Shown piece after piece: positions 24,871 to 33,564 of a DNA stretch of 36,186 nucleotides (position 1 is the stretch's first letter; the number at the start of each line of letters is the position of its first letter). A program made the translations under genes and the position numbers. Source of the stretch: an uncultured Bacilli bacterium (GTDB taxonomy: Bacteria > Bacillota_I > Bacilli_A > RF39 > UBA660); contig CANQLF010000065.1 in assembly GCA_947624635.1 (NCBI GenBank), positions 1 through 36,186 on the forward strand, given 5' to 3'. The notes under the pieces were generated by a model. The model was not told where the DNA came from. It worked only from the letters and a program-made list of their open reading frames with translations, and made no database searches.

Positions 24871-25531
24871 TATATAATTTTAAAGAATAAGAAGCACTGA
24901 TTCCAATGATACTTAGTATACCAAAAAGTACGTAAGGGATAGATTCACCTGTTTTAGGTACAGTAGTAACTTCCTTATATTTGTTTACATCTGCCGGAGT
25001 CCATAGAGTTAATCCATTTTCTGTCAAAGTAACTTTTGATGGTTCAACTATGGCTATTACAGTTTGTTCATATTCACCATTATTATCCCAGTCAAATTCA
25101 TATACATATTGTATATTTTTATTTTGTTTAATTGCAGTAATTAATTTATCTTTATTAATACCAAAATAATAATCACCATCAGTATATTCTTCAGATTCTC
25201 CTTCATTTACTCTATATTTAGCTTTTCCACTGCTTGCTGTAACTCCAGTTGGTTTATCAATATGAAAACCAAGCCAAGCATATCCAGCTGGTCTATTTCC
25301 ATTTGAAGAATCTGTTCCTTCAAGAATTTTAAGACCTACAGTAGAGTATGTAATAACTACTTTACTAGTTTCATTTCCAGTAATTGTTGGATTATCGCTA
25401 CCTTCTTTATTTGATGAGTCTGTATTTTTAATATCTGTTACTTTACCATATGTTGTTCCTGCATAAATATTTGGTATAAACATAATACAAGCTAAAAATA
25501 AAGTTATAATTATACTAAATCTTTTTTTCAC
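24863..25531 (-). CDS. Cell-wall-anchored protein with VPKTG sorting signal
   Basis: 222 residues. The signal peptide is about 1-24 (MKKRFSIIITLFLACIMFIPNIYA). The mature part, about 25-185, is predicted beta-rich (VVITYSTVGLKILEG, PAGYAWLGFHIDKPTG, YVYEFDWDNNGEYEQTV). The C-terminal sorting signal comprises VPKTG (191-195), hydrophobic IPYVLFGILSIIGISA and the basic tail KLYRK. The start codon is GTG behind GAGGTGA. It is co-oriented with and directly upstream of the class B sortase, which almost certainly anchors it. I do not recognise the exposed domain: adhesin, pilus-like subunit and ligand-binding protein are all possible. Confidence 0.82.
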   Translation of the reverse strand: MKKRFSIIITLFLACIMFIPNIYAGTTYGKVTDIKNTDSSNKEGSDNPTITGNETSKVVITYSTVGLKILEGTDSSNGNRPAGYAWLGFHIDKPTGVTASSGKAKYRVNEGESEEYTDGDYYFGINKDKLITAIKQNKNIQYVYEFDWDNNGEYEQTVIAIVEPSKVTLTENGLTLWTPADVNKYKEVTTVPKTGESIPYVLFGILSIIGISASYSLKLYRK

Positions 25532-25552
25532 TTAATTCACCTCAATTCATAT

Positions 25553-25572
25553 CGAATATAAATATATATTCG
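25553..25572. repeat. Inverted repeat in the divergent intergenic region, possible operator
   Basis: CGAATATA, AATA, TATATTCG: perfect 8-bp arms. It overlaps the candidate -10 of the sortase-substrate operon, which suggests a repressor site. Confidence 0.5.
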
Positions 25573-25590
25573 CATTATTATTATGTCCAA
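25561..25590 (-). promoter_or_regulatory. Candidate promoter of the sortase-substrate operon
   Basis: On the minus strand TTGGAC (25590-25585), 18 bp, TATATT (25566-25561). Both boxes are imperfect. Confidence 0.35.
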
Positions 25591-25650
25591 TAATATTTAA
25601 AAAAATTATAAAAATTAAACTAAATACATATAATTTTTTAGGTGAATAAA

Positions 25651-26535
25651 ATGAAGAGTGTAATTAAATATATTGGAATAATAGTTCTTATTTTATTTAG
25701 CTTTTTCTATACTGAAAAAGCTGTAACAACTATTAAAAAACAAGATCCATTAATGGAAGAAATAGAAAATTTAAAAGATGAATATGATGTGGATGCGACT
25801 AATGCTAAAATAGATGAAAATAAAATAATTCCTGGAATAATTGGCTGTGAAGTAGATATAGAAAAAAGTTATTATAATTTAAAAAGGTTAGGAAAATTTA
25901 ATTCAGGATTGTTATCATATAAAGTAGTAAAACCAAATATATCAATAGAAAACAATTATGATAAATATATAATTAGTGGAAATAAAACTAAAAAAACAGT
26001 AACATTAATTTTTAAAGTAAAAAGCGGCGCAAAAATTGATAATATCGTAAATATTCTAAATAGAAAGAATATAAAAGCAACTTTTTTTATAGAAGGAAAA
26101 TTTATAGAAGAAAATATGGGAATGGTACAAAATTTAATAAGTGATAAACATGAAATATTAAATTATGGATATAATAATGGGTATGATAAAGATTTACTTG
26201 TATGGAATAATAATTTAATTGAATTATTAAATTATAGTAATCCTAAATTTTGTTATTTGGAGAAAGAAGATATAAATACACTTAATTTGTGTAGTCAAAA
26301 TAAAATGAAAACAGTAATTCCTAATTTAATAATTAAAACTAATCCATTAATTGAAGTCAAAAAAAATGTAAGTTATGGTAGTTTAATTTCGTTTGATGTA
26401 ATAGATAGTACAAATAAAGAACTAAATTTAGTTATAAATTATTTACAAAGTAAGGGCTACAAAATAGATATACTTAGTAATCATGTAGAAGAAAGTCTAA
26501 ATAAAAGTTGTAAAAATGTTAGATTAAGTGATTAA
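25651..26535 (+). CDS. Membrane-anchored polysaccharide-deacetylase-like protein lacking catalytic residues
   Basis: 294 residues. The N-terminal hydrophobic segment is about 5-20. Residues about 114-290 resemble the NodB deacetylase fold: KKTVTLIFKVKSG (where active enzymes have TFDDG), KIDNIVNILNRKNIKATFFIEGKFIEEN (the very typical KATFF block at 143-147), KHEILNYGYNNGY (in place of GHEIGNHxxxH) and a late YLQSKGYKI strand. The Asp pair and both metal-binding His positions are changed, so hydrolysis is unlikely. It may bind glycan or regulate. ATG 25651 behind TTAGGTGA is the start. It is divergent from the sortase operon across a region with an inverted repeat. The family call is motif-based. 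Confidence 0.65.
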   Translation: MKSVIKYIGIIVLILFSFFYTEKAVTTIKKQDPLMEEIENLKDEYDVDATNAKIDENKIIPGIIGCEVDIEKSYYNLKRLGKFNSGLLSYKVVKPNISIENNYDKYIISGNKTKKTVTLIFKVKSGAKIDNIVNILNRKNIKATFFIEGKFIEENMGMVQNLISDKHEILNYGYNNGYDKDLLVWNNNLIELLNYSNPKFCYLEKEDINTLNLCSQNKMKTVIPNLIIKTNPLIEVKKNVSYGSLISFDVIDSTNKELNLVINYLQSKGYKIDILSNHVEESLNKSCKNVRLSD

Positions 26536-26553
26536 ATATTCCAAAATATTCCA
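26534..26553 (+). repeat. Perfect tandem 10-bp repeat upstream of clpC
   Basis: AAATATTCCA occurs twice in direct succession (26534-26543, 26544-26553), about one helical turn apart. It sits roughly where a -35 region would be relative to TAGAAT (26565-26570). It does not match the CtsR operator. Confidence 0.5.
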
Positions 26554-26592
26554 TCATATGAATATAGAATAATATCAAGAAAGGAGAATATT

Positions 26593-28911
26593 ATGTTTTC
26601 AAAATTTGATGAATCTAGTCAAAAGATTTTGACAATTGCTAAAAAAGAAATGATGGATTTAAATCATCCTTATGTTGGTACTGAACACTTAGTTTTATCT
26701 ATTTTAAAAGAGGATAATCCAATATCAAAAAAACTTAAAAACTATAATTTGAATTATGATTTATTTAAAAGTGAGATAATTAGAATTATAGGAAAAGGTA
26801 GTAAAAAAAGTGAATGGTTTTTATATACTCCTCTTCTAAAGAGAGTTTTGGAAAATGCTATATTAGATAGTAAGGAAAATAATGATGGAGAAGTATGTGT
26901 AGAACATCTTTTTTCTGCACTTTTAGAAGAAGGAGAAGGTATTGCAATTAGAATATTTATATCTATGGGTATAGATATAGATGAACTATATAAGGAGTTT
27001 TCTAAAAAAATAGTTAAATCTAATAAAGGGAAAAAAAGTAAAAAATTATTGCTTAATGAACTTGGTACAGACTTAACTCTTTTAGCAAAAAATAAAAGTT
27101 TAGATCCAGTAATTGGAAGAGATAAAGAAATAAAAAGAGTAGTAGAAATACTTTCTAGAAGAACAAAAAACAATCCAGTATTAGTTGGGGTTGCTGGTGT
27201 TGGTAAAACTGCAATAGTAGAGGGACTTGCAACTTTAATTGTAAATAATGATGTGCCAGAAAATTTAAAAAATAAAAGAATAATATCATTAGATATGGCA
27301 AGCACTGTTGCAGGAACAAAATATAGAGGTGAATTTGAAGAAAGAGTAAGAAAAATATTAAAAGAATTAGAAGAAAATCCAGATATAATATTATTTATAG
27401 ATGAAATTCACACAATAGTAGGTGCAGGTGGAGCTGAAGGCGCAATTGATGCATCTAATATATTTAAACCTGCATTAGCTAGAGGAAAAATAAGGTGTAT
27501 AGGTGCAACTACAATTAATGAATATAAAAAATCGATTGAAACAGATAGTGCTTTGGAAAGAAGATTTCAGAAAGTAAATGTTGAAGTTCCAAATAAAACT
27601 GACGTTAAAAATATTTTGTTAAATTTAAAAGAAATATATGAATCATATCATGGTGTAAAAATAAGTGAAGAAGTAATAGAAGATATAATAAATTTATCAG
27701 ATAAATATATATATGATAGATATGAGCCAGATAGGTCAATAGACATATTAGATGAAGTATGTGCGAAAGTAAGTATAAAAGAAACTAAGGAAATAACTAA
27801 AGTAAAATTATTAGAAAAAGAATTATCAAATGTGATAAAAGAGAAAAATAATTTTATTTTAGATCAAAATTATGAGGAAGCATCAAATTATAAAGAAAAA
27901 GAATATAATTTAAATAGTAAAATAAATAGTATTAGAATGAAATTAATTTCTAAACCAACAATAAAAAAAGTTACTAGAAAAGATATATTAGATATAATAA
28001 GTTCAAAATCTAAAATACCCGTATATGAAATGAGTAATGATATTAATAATGAATTTATTAAATTAGAAAAATATTTAAAAGAAAAAATAATAGGTCAAGA
28101 TAATGCAATTGATAGTTTAATACAGATAACAAAAAAAATGAAACTAGGACTTAAAGAGGAGAAAAAACCAATTTCACTTTTATTTATTGGACCTACTGGT
28201 GTAGGTAAAACAGACCTAGTTAAAAATTATACAAAAAAATTATATGGTATTGATAATTTAATAAGACTTGATATGAGTGAATATACACTAGATCATTCAA
28301 TTAATAAAATAGTAGGATCTTCACCTGGATATGTAGGCTATGAAGACAATAAAAATATACTTGAAGAAGTAAGAAATAAGCCATATTCAGTAATACTTTT
28401 AGATGAAATAGAAAAAGCCAGCCATAATGTTTTAAATTTATTTTTACAAATATTGGATGAAGGCTTTATTAAAGATTCAAAAGGTAATATTATAAGATTC
28501 GATAATACAGTCATTATAATGACATCAAATATTGGACAAGAGAAAATAAATGTAGGTTTTAATAGTGAAAAAAATAATATTAATTTGAAAGAATATTTAA
28601 GCCCTGAATTTATAAATAGAATAGATAAAATAATTAATTTTAAAAAATTGAGTATAGAAGATGTAAAAAATATTGTAAATATTAATTTAAATAAATTAAA
28701 AATTAAATATAAAAATAAAGGAATAAATTTATCTTTTAGTAAAAAAATTATTCCAGATATAGTAAAATTATCTAATTACGAAGAATATGGTGCTAGACAA
28801 ATAAAAAAAGTAATTAAGGAAAAAGTAGAAGTATTGATAATTGATGACGTTCTACTAGGAAAAGATAAAATTATAATAGATAGCATTGAAAATAAATTAA
28901 TTAATTCATAA
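26593..28911 (+). CDS. clpC: ATP-dependent chaperone ClpC
   Basis: 772 residues, slightly shorter than the usual 810 or so. The Clp-N repeat domain is about 1-140. AAA1 has Walker A GVAGVGKT (199-206) and Walker B ILFIDE (266-271). The middle domain has a UVR-like helix pair (about 415-440, NFILDQNYEEASNYKEKEYNL), the ClpC hallmark that separates it from ClpB. AAA2 has GPTGVGKT (533-540), VGSSPGYVGYE and VILLDEIEKA. It unfolds proteins and feeds ClpP. In B. subtilis clpC follows ctsR-mcsA-mcsB; here those genes are absent upstream, and the neighbour is a surface-protein gene. AAGGAGAATATT precedes the ATG. Confidence 0.9.
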   Translation: MFSKFDESSQKILTIAKKEMMDLNHPYVGTEHLVLSILKEDNPISKKLKNYNLNYDLFKSEIIRIIGKGSKKSEWFLYTPLLKRVLENAILDSKENNDGEVCVEHLFSALLEEGEGIAIRIFISMGIDIDELYKEFSKKIVKSNKGKKSKKLLLNELGTDLTLLAKNKSLDPVIGRDKEIKRVVEILSRRTKNNPVLVGVAGVGKTAIVEGLATLIVNNDVPENLKNKRIISLDMASTVAGTKYRGEFEERVRKILKELEENPDIILFIDEIHTIVGAGGAEGAIDASNIFKPALARGKIRCIGATTINEYKKSIETDSALERRFQKVNVEVPNKTDVKNILLNLKEIYESYHGVKISEEVIEDIINLSDKYIYDRYEPDRSIDILDEVCAKVSIKETKEITKVKLLEKELSNVIKEKNNFILDQNYEEASNYKEKEYNLNSKINSIRMKLISKPTIKKVTRKDILDIISSKSKIPVYEMSNDINNEFIKLEKYLKEKIIGQDNAIDSLIQITKKMKLGLKEEKKPISLLFIGPTGVGKTDLVKNYTKKLYGIDNLIRLDMSEYTLDHSINKIVGSSPGYVGYEDNKNILEEVRNKPYSVILLDEIEKASHNVLNLFLQILDEGFIKDSKGNIIRFDNTVIIMTSNIGQEKINVGFNSEKNNINLKEYLSPEFINRIDKIINFKKLSIEDVKNIVNINLNKLKIKYKNKGINLSFSKKIIPDIVKLSNYEEYGARQIKKVIKEKVEVLIIDDVLLGKDKIIIDSIENKLINS

Positions 28912-28940
28912 AAACAAAATACATTATTGTATTTTGTTTT
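28911..28940 (+). terminator. Intrinsic terminator of clpC
   Basis: AAAACAAAATACA (28911-28923), loop TTAT, TGTATTTTGTTTT (28928-28940): a perfect 13-bp stem. Confidence 0.85.
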
Positions 28941-28978
28941 AACTTATTATATAATCAATATAGAAAATAGGTGAAGTT

Positions 28979-29494
28979 ATGAATAATAAGGGTTTTTTAT
29001 TAAATGAATTATTAATATGTTCAGCACTATCTTTTATAATAATTATTGCAATATTTAATTCTACTATATCTTTAAATCAAAGATTAAATAATTTGTATAT
29101 TGAAAATAAAGCTTTATCAAAGCAAATAATATTAAATAGAAAAATTGCTTATAATTATTCAAATTATGAACTTAATAGTCTATCAAAGTCAAATAATAAA
29201 TACACCTTAAAATTTGATAAAAATAGAACTACAACTATAGAAGTTGCTGCAAATGCAATATATGTTAATAATACAGATGATGAAAATAATAAAGAGATGA
29301 TTAGTCTTGATCAAAATATGAAAATTACTTCGACATCAACAATTTTTAATTGCGTTACTATTAATAATAAGTCATTGGTATCTCTTAAAATTCCAATAAC
29401 GTATACTGGTTCTAATAATAAATATGGAATAGAACTATATAATATTACTCAGAAAAGTTGTACTAATATTGGTATCGGTTCAGGTAGCTTATAA
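28979..29494 (+). CDS. Solitary type IV prepilin-like (pseudopilin) protein
   Basis: 171 residues. The start MNNKG|FLLNELLICSALSF is a class III signal: a short basic leader, G5, F6 as first mature residue and E10 at mature position +5, followed by a hydrophobic helix (about 11-30). The C-terminal part is a beta-type domain with two cysteines (IFNCVTI and QKSCTN) that could form a disulphide. Processing would need a prepilin peptidase, which is not in the window, nor are a pilus ATPase or platform protein. AATAGGTGAAG precedes the ATG. It is probably a minor (pseudo)pilin of a competence-type or secretion pilus encoded elsewhere. Confidence 0.7.
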   Translation: MNNKGFLLNELLICSALSFIIIIAIFNSTISLNQRLNNLYIENKALSKQIILNRKIAYNYSNYELNSLSKSNNKYTLKFDKNRTTTIEVAANAIYVNNTDDENNKEMISLDQNMKITSTSTIFNCVTINNKSLVSLKIPITYTGSNNKYGIELYNITQKSCTNIGIGSGSL

Positions 29495-29504
29495 TGATAT
29501 AGCT

Positions 29505-29539
29505 AAAAATGTGTGAAATTACGGTTTTGCACGTTTTTT
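29505..29539 (+). terminator. Terminator-like hairpin after the prepilin gene
   Basis: AAAAATGTG (29505-29513) pairs with CACGTTTTT (29530-29538) with one G-T pair, and a T run follows. Confidence 0.5.
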
Positions 29540-29541
29540 AG

Positions 29542-29570
29542 TTGACTATAAATTTCTAAATGCATATAAT
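29542..29570 (+). promoter_or_regulatory. Promoter of the ABC exporter operon
   Basis: TTGACT (29542-29547), 17 bp, TATAAT (29565-29570). The start near 29577 gives a 36-nt leader with GAAAGGAG. Confidence 0.75.
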
Positions 29571-29612
29571 TAGAATGTTGACTTTATTTTTCTATACGAA
29601 AGGAGTTTTATA

Positions 29613-31340
29613 ATGGGTAAAATATTATCATATTTAAAAAAATATTGGTGGCAAATAATTTTAGTTATTGTATTTGTCGCGATACAAGCACATACTGATT
29701 TAACCCTACCAGAATATATGTCTAAAATAGTAGATACAGGTATAACAAATTCTGATATGGATTATATTATAAAAGTTGGAATAGAGATGATTTTACTTAC
29801 ATTAGTTGGAGTTGTTTCTACTATTATTGTAGGATTTTTCTCTGCCAAAATATCTTCAGGTTTAGCTAAAAGTTTAAGAAAAGATGTATTTGAAAGTGTT
29901 TCTAACTTTTCATCAGAAGAAATTAATAAATTTTCTCAAAGTTCATTGCTTACTAGAACTACAAATGATATACAACAAATACAAATGGCTATTTTTATGG
30001 TTCTTAGAATGCTTTTAATGGCACCTATGATGGGTATTGGTGGAATAACAAAAGTAGTTAAAAATAGTCCATCATTAACTTGGATAATTGCAATATCAGT
30101 TGCTGCATTATTTATAATATTAATTTTATTATTTTCTATTGCAATGCCTAAATTTAAAATATTACAAAAGTTAATTGATAGACTAAATTTAGTTACTAGA
30201 GAAAATCTGACAGGATTAAGAGTAATAAGAGCTTTTAATAAAGAAGAATATCAAGAACAAAAATTTAATAAAGCTAGTAAAGATTTGACAAGTGTAAATT
30301 TATTTGTAAATAGAGTGATGATTATTTTACAGCCAGCTACTATGCTTATTATGAACATTACTACAATTGCAGTTATTTGGTTTGGATCACAATACGTAGA
30401 TAGCGGAACATTACAAATAGGAGATATGATGGCTTTTATACAATATTCGATGCAAATAATGATTTCGTTTATGATGTTGTCTATGTTATTTGTAATAGTG
30501 CCAAGAGCAAGCATTTCTGCTAATCGTATTAAAGAAGTATTAAATACTAAATCTAAAATTAAGGATTCTAAAAATCCTAAATTACCTGAAAGAGAAAACA
30601 TTGGAAATATTGAATTTAATAACGTATCATTTAGTTATCCGGATAGTGATGAAGCAGTATTAAATGATATATCATTTATCGCTGAAAAGGGTAAAACTAC
30701 AGCTTTTATAGGATCTACTGGTAGTGGAAAATCAACTTTGATTAACTTAATACCTAGATTTTACGATGTAACTGATGGAGAAATATTAGTAAATGGAATT
30801 GATGTAAGAGATTATAAATTATCTGATTTAAGAGATTATATAGGTTATGTACCACAAAAAGGAATTTTATTTTCTGGTACTATAAAAAGTAATATTAAAT
30901 ATGGAAATGATAATTTAAGCGATAACGAAATAGAAAATGTAGCAAAAGTTTCACAAAGTTACGATTTTATAATGGAAAAAGATAACAAATATAATACAGA
31001 AATATCACAAGGTGGTAAAAATGTTTCTGGTGGACAAAAACAAAGATTGTCAATTGCAAGAGCTTTAGCAAAAAATCCTGCAATATTTATATTTGATGAT
31101 AGTTTTTCTGCGCTAGATTTTAAAACAGATAGAGTTTTGAGGAAAGAATTAAAAAATTATACTAAAGATGCAACAGTTTTAATAGTAGCACAAAGAATAA
31201 GTACTATTATGAATGCAGATAAAATAATAGTATTAGATGAGGGAAAAATAGTAGGAATGGGTAAACATAAAGATTTACTTAAATCTTGCAAAATTTATAA
31301 AGAGATAGCCTTATCTCAATTATCTAAGGAGGAATTATAA
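29613..31340 (+). CDS. Heterodimeric ABC exporter, subunit with degenerate ATP site
   Basis: 575 residues: six-helix membrane domain (about 15-310) plus nucleotide-binding domain. Walker A GSTGSGKST is at 367-375, the signature VSGGQ at 471-475 and Walker B IFIFD at 491-495. The catalytic Glu position is Asp (D496) and the switch His is Gln (Q527 in VAQRIS). Both changes are typical of the inactive-site half of heterodimeric exporters (TM287/288, BmrC/BmrD type). It exports drugs, lipids or peptides; the substrate cannot be told. The stop codon overlaps the start of the next gene by one base (TAATG), so equal translation of the two halves is expected. Confidence 0.9.
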   Translation: MGKILSYLKKYWWQIILVIVFVAIQAHTDLTLPEYMSKIVDTGITNSDMDYIIKVGIEMILLTLVGVVSTIIVGFFSAKISSGLAKSLRKDVFESVSNFSSEEINKFSQSSLLTRTTNDIQQIQMAIFMVLRMLLMAPMMGIGGITKVVKNSPSLTWIIAISVAALFIILILLFSIAMPKFKILQKLIDRLNLVTRENLTGLRVIRAFNKEEYQEQKFNKASKDLTSVNLFVNRVMIILQPATMLIMNITTIAVIWFGSQYVDSGTLQIGDMMAFIQYSMQIMISFMMLSMLFVIVPRASISANRIKEVLNTKSKIKDSKNPKLPERENIGNIEFNNVSFSYPDSDEAVLNDISFIAEKGKTTAFIGSTGSGKSTLINLIPRFYDVTDGEILVNGIDVRDYKLSDLRDYIGYVPQKGILFSGTIKSNIKYGNDNLSDNEIENVAKVSQSYDFIMEKDNKYNTEISQGGKNVSGGQKQRLSIARALAKNPAIFIFDDSFSALDFKTDRVLRKELKNYTKDATVLIVAQRISTIMNADKIIVLDEGKIVGMGKHKDLLKSCKIYKEIALSQLSKEEL

Positions 31341-33148
31341 TGCATGGTAGAAATAATATTTCCAAAAATACAAAAGTTAAAGATGTTAAAAAAACTATCA
31401 AAGGTTTATTAAAATATTTAAAACCATATTCTATTCAAATATTTTTTGTTCTATTATTTTCTATTGGTTCAACTATACTTATGATATGGGGTCCAAAGAT
31501 ACTTGGTAAGGCAACAACAAAATTGTTTGAGGGTATAATGTATAAAAAAATAAGTCCTTTAGGTTTTATAGATTTTGATTATATATTTACTATATTATCG
31601 TTATTACTTTTAGTATATATTATAAGTGCACTTTTAAGATATATTCAAGAATTTGTAATGAATACTATTTCACAAAAAATATCATATAATTTAAGAAGTC
31701 AAATATCCGTAAAAATCAATAAATTACCACTTAAATATTTTGATAAAAATACTTATGGGGATGTTTTATCGAGAGTTACAAATGATGTTGATACAATAAG
31801 TAATAATTTGCAACAAACTTTATCAAATATAGTTTCAGCTATTGTAACATTAATTGGTGTGTTAATTATGATGTTATCAATATCACCACTTTTAACTCTT
31901 ATTACAATATTAACTCTTCCTATCGCAACTATACTTGTGGGAATAATTGCTTCAAGAAGTCAAAGATATTTTAAAAACCAACAAAGAATGCTAGGTAAAA
32001 TAAATGGACATATTGAAGAATCATATTCTGCACATGAAGTTATTCAAGCATTTAATGCTCAAGATAAAACATTAGATAAATTTAATAGATATAATAATGA
32101 ATTATATACTTCAGCTTGGAAAAGTCAGTTCTTATCAGGTTTAATGATGCCGATACTTAATTTCGTTAGTAACATAGGTTATGTCGGAGTGTGCATATTA
32201 GGAGGATATTCTGTTATAAAAGGAAAAATACAAATAGGAGATATTCAAGCTTTTTTGCAATATGTAAGACAATTTAATCAACCTATAATGCAAGTAAGTC
32301 AAATTGCAAATGTATTTCAATCGGTAATGGCAGCAAGCGAAAGAGTATTTGAATTTTTAGATGAAAAAGAAGAAGTTAAAGAAATTGAAAACCCAATTAT
32401 TTTAGATGACTTAAAAGGTGAAGTAATATTCGATCATGTGAATTTCGGTTATGATAAAGATAACATAATAATACATGATTTTAATGCTAAAATAAAACCT
32501 GGACAAAAAGTTGCAATTGTAGGACCTACAGGTGCAGGAAAAACTACATTAGTCAATTTACTTATGAGATTCTATGAATTAAATTCCGGATCAATAAAGA
32601 TAGATGGAATAGACATAACTAATATGAAAAGGGAAAATTTAAGAAAAACTTTAGGTATGGTTTTACAAGATACATGGTTATTCAATGGAACAATAAAAGA
32701 TAACATCGCATTTGGAAAATTAGATGCTAATGATTCTGAAATAATAGAAGCAAGTAAAGAAGCTGATGCAGATCATTTTATTCGTACTCTACCTGAAGGA
32801 TATAATATGATGATAAATGAAGATGGAAGTAACATATCATCAGGTCAAAAACAACTTTTAACTATTGCTCGTGCTTTTCTAGCTAATCCCGGTATATTAA
32901 TATTAGATGAAGCAACGAGTAATGTAGATACTAGAACTGAAATATTAATACAAGATGCAATGTCTAAACTTATGGAAGGAAGAACAACTTTTATAATTGC
33001 TCATAGACTTTCAACTATAAAGGATGCAGATATAATACTCGTAATGGATAATGGAAATATAGTAGAACAAGGAAATCATGAATCATTACTAAAGAAAAAA
33101 GGATTTTATTATAATCTATATAATAGTCAGTTTGAAACTACAAATTAA
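31340..33148 (+). CDS. Heterodimeric ABC exporter, subunit with consensus ATP site
   Basis: 602 residues. Six membrane helices lie within about 30-330, with an extra loop between helices one and two (about 62-82). The nucleotide-binding domain has Walker A GPTGAGKTT (395-403), a degenerate signature ISSGQ (499-503, canonical LSGGQ), Walker B ILILDE with catalytic E524 and switch H555. Combined with its partner, the good catalytic residues here face the intact signature of subunit one, and the poor catalytic residues of subunit one face this weak signature: one active and one inactive composite site. The N-terminal 25 residues are basic and polar. Confidence 0.9.
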   Translation: MHGRNNISKNTKVKDVKKTIKGLLKYLKPYSIQIFFVLLFSIGSTILMIWGPKILGKATTKLFEGIMYKKISPLGFIDFDYIFTILSLLLLVYIISALLRYIQEFVMNTISQKISYNLRSQISVKINKLPLKYFDKNTYGDVLSRVTNDVDTISNNLQQTLSNIVSAIVTLIGVLIMMLSISPLLTLITILTLPIATILVGIIASRSQRYFKNQQRMLGKINGHIEESYSAHEVIQAFNAQDKTLDKFNRYNNELYTSAWKSQFLSGLMMPILNFVSNIGYVGVCILGGYSVIKGKIQIGDIQAFLQYVRQFNQPIMQVSQIANVFQSVMAASERVFEFLDEKEEVKEIENPIILDDLKGEVIFDHVNFGYDKDNIIIHDFNAKIKPGQKVAIVGPTGAGKTTLVNLLMRFYELNSGSIKIDGIDITNMKRENLRKTLGMVLQDTWLFNGTIKDNIAFGKLDANDSEIIEASKEADADHFIRTLPEGYNMMINEDGSNISSGQKQLLTIARAFLANPGILILDEATSNVDTRTEILIQDAMSKLMEGRTTFIIAHRLSTIKDADIILVMDNGNIVEQGNHESLLKKKGFYYNLYNSQFETTN

Positions 33149-33174
33149 AACTTCAATTTATATGAAGTTTTTTT
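33147..33174 (+). terminator. Intrinsic terminator of the ABC exporter operon
   Basis: AAAACTTCA (33147-33155), seven-base loop, TGAAGTTTT (33163-33171), T run. Confidence 0.8.
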
Positions 33175-33220
33175 CTTTTATCGAGTTGCTTTTTATGTAT
33201 ATGCAACCTTTCGTTAACGA

Positions 33221-33249
33221 TTGACATTTATAATTTTTTTATATATAAT
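33221..33249 (+). promoter_or_regulatory. Perfect consensus promoter facing into the IS element
   Basis: TTGACA (33221-33226), 17 bp, TATAAT (33244-33249). The start is predicted about where the left IS end begins (33256). No gene follows before the terminator at 33275-33324, so the promoter now seems cut off from its gene. Confidence 0.75.
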
Positions 33250-33255
33250 CTTGAA

Positions 33256-33279
33256 TTTGACACTTGTTACATAGAAAAA
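33256..33279 (+). repeat. Left terminal inverted repeat of the IS
   Basis: TTTGACACTTGTTACA followed by TAGAAAAA. It pairs with the right end at 36082-36103. Confidence 0.65.
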
Positions 33280-33324
33280 CTCTCACAAATCCTTGAAAAA
33301 TAAGAGAAAAACGAGAGTTTTTTT
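33275..33324 (+). terminator. Terminator just inside the left IS end
   Basis: AAAAACTCTC (33275-33284) pairs with GAGAG plus T7 (33313-33324) over a 28-base loop. It would stop transcripts entering from the promoter at 33221. Confidence 0.6.
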
Positions 33325-33516
33325 GTTTGAAAAAAGTGACGTACCTTTCTACTTTTTTGGGGTGTCTGAAAAAATTTTTAATTTTTTTTAAGAAACTGGC
33401 TAATAGCTTGTTTTTAAGCCAAATTATTTGTAAAGTGTTTTTTATATAGTTTGTAGTTCGTGAATATATTTTATTTATCTAAAAAGTTATAAAATTAAAA
33501 TTTAGACTATTGTAAA

Positions 33517-33564
33517 TGACAAGATAAAATGTTAGAAAAATGGCAAAATAAAATGTTATAAAAT
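33517..33564. repeat. Two tandem 24-bp repeats, possibly an old IS end
   Basis: TG(A/G)CAA(G/A)ATAAAATGTTA plus an A-rich tail, twice in succession, 20 of 24 bases identical. Multiple TG.CAA.ATAAAATG boxes remind me of the ends of IS21-family elements, but no IS21 gene is left here. Confidence 0.5.

Noticed and set aside
33256..33324. Consensus promoter at 33221 followed by a terminator, looking like a small RNA gene of about 65 nt
   Set aside because: The start coincides with the left IS end and the hairpin lies inside the IS, so a promoter cut off by insertion explains it better. A short aborted transcript may still be made.
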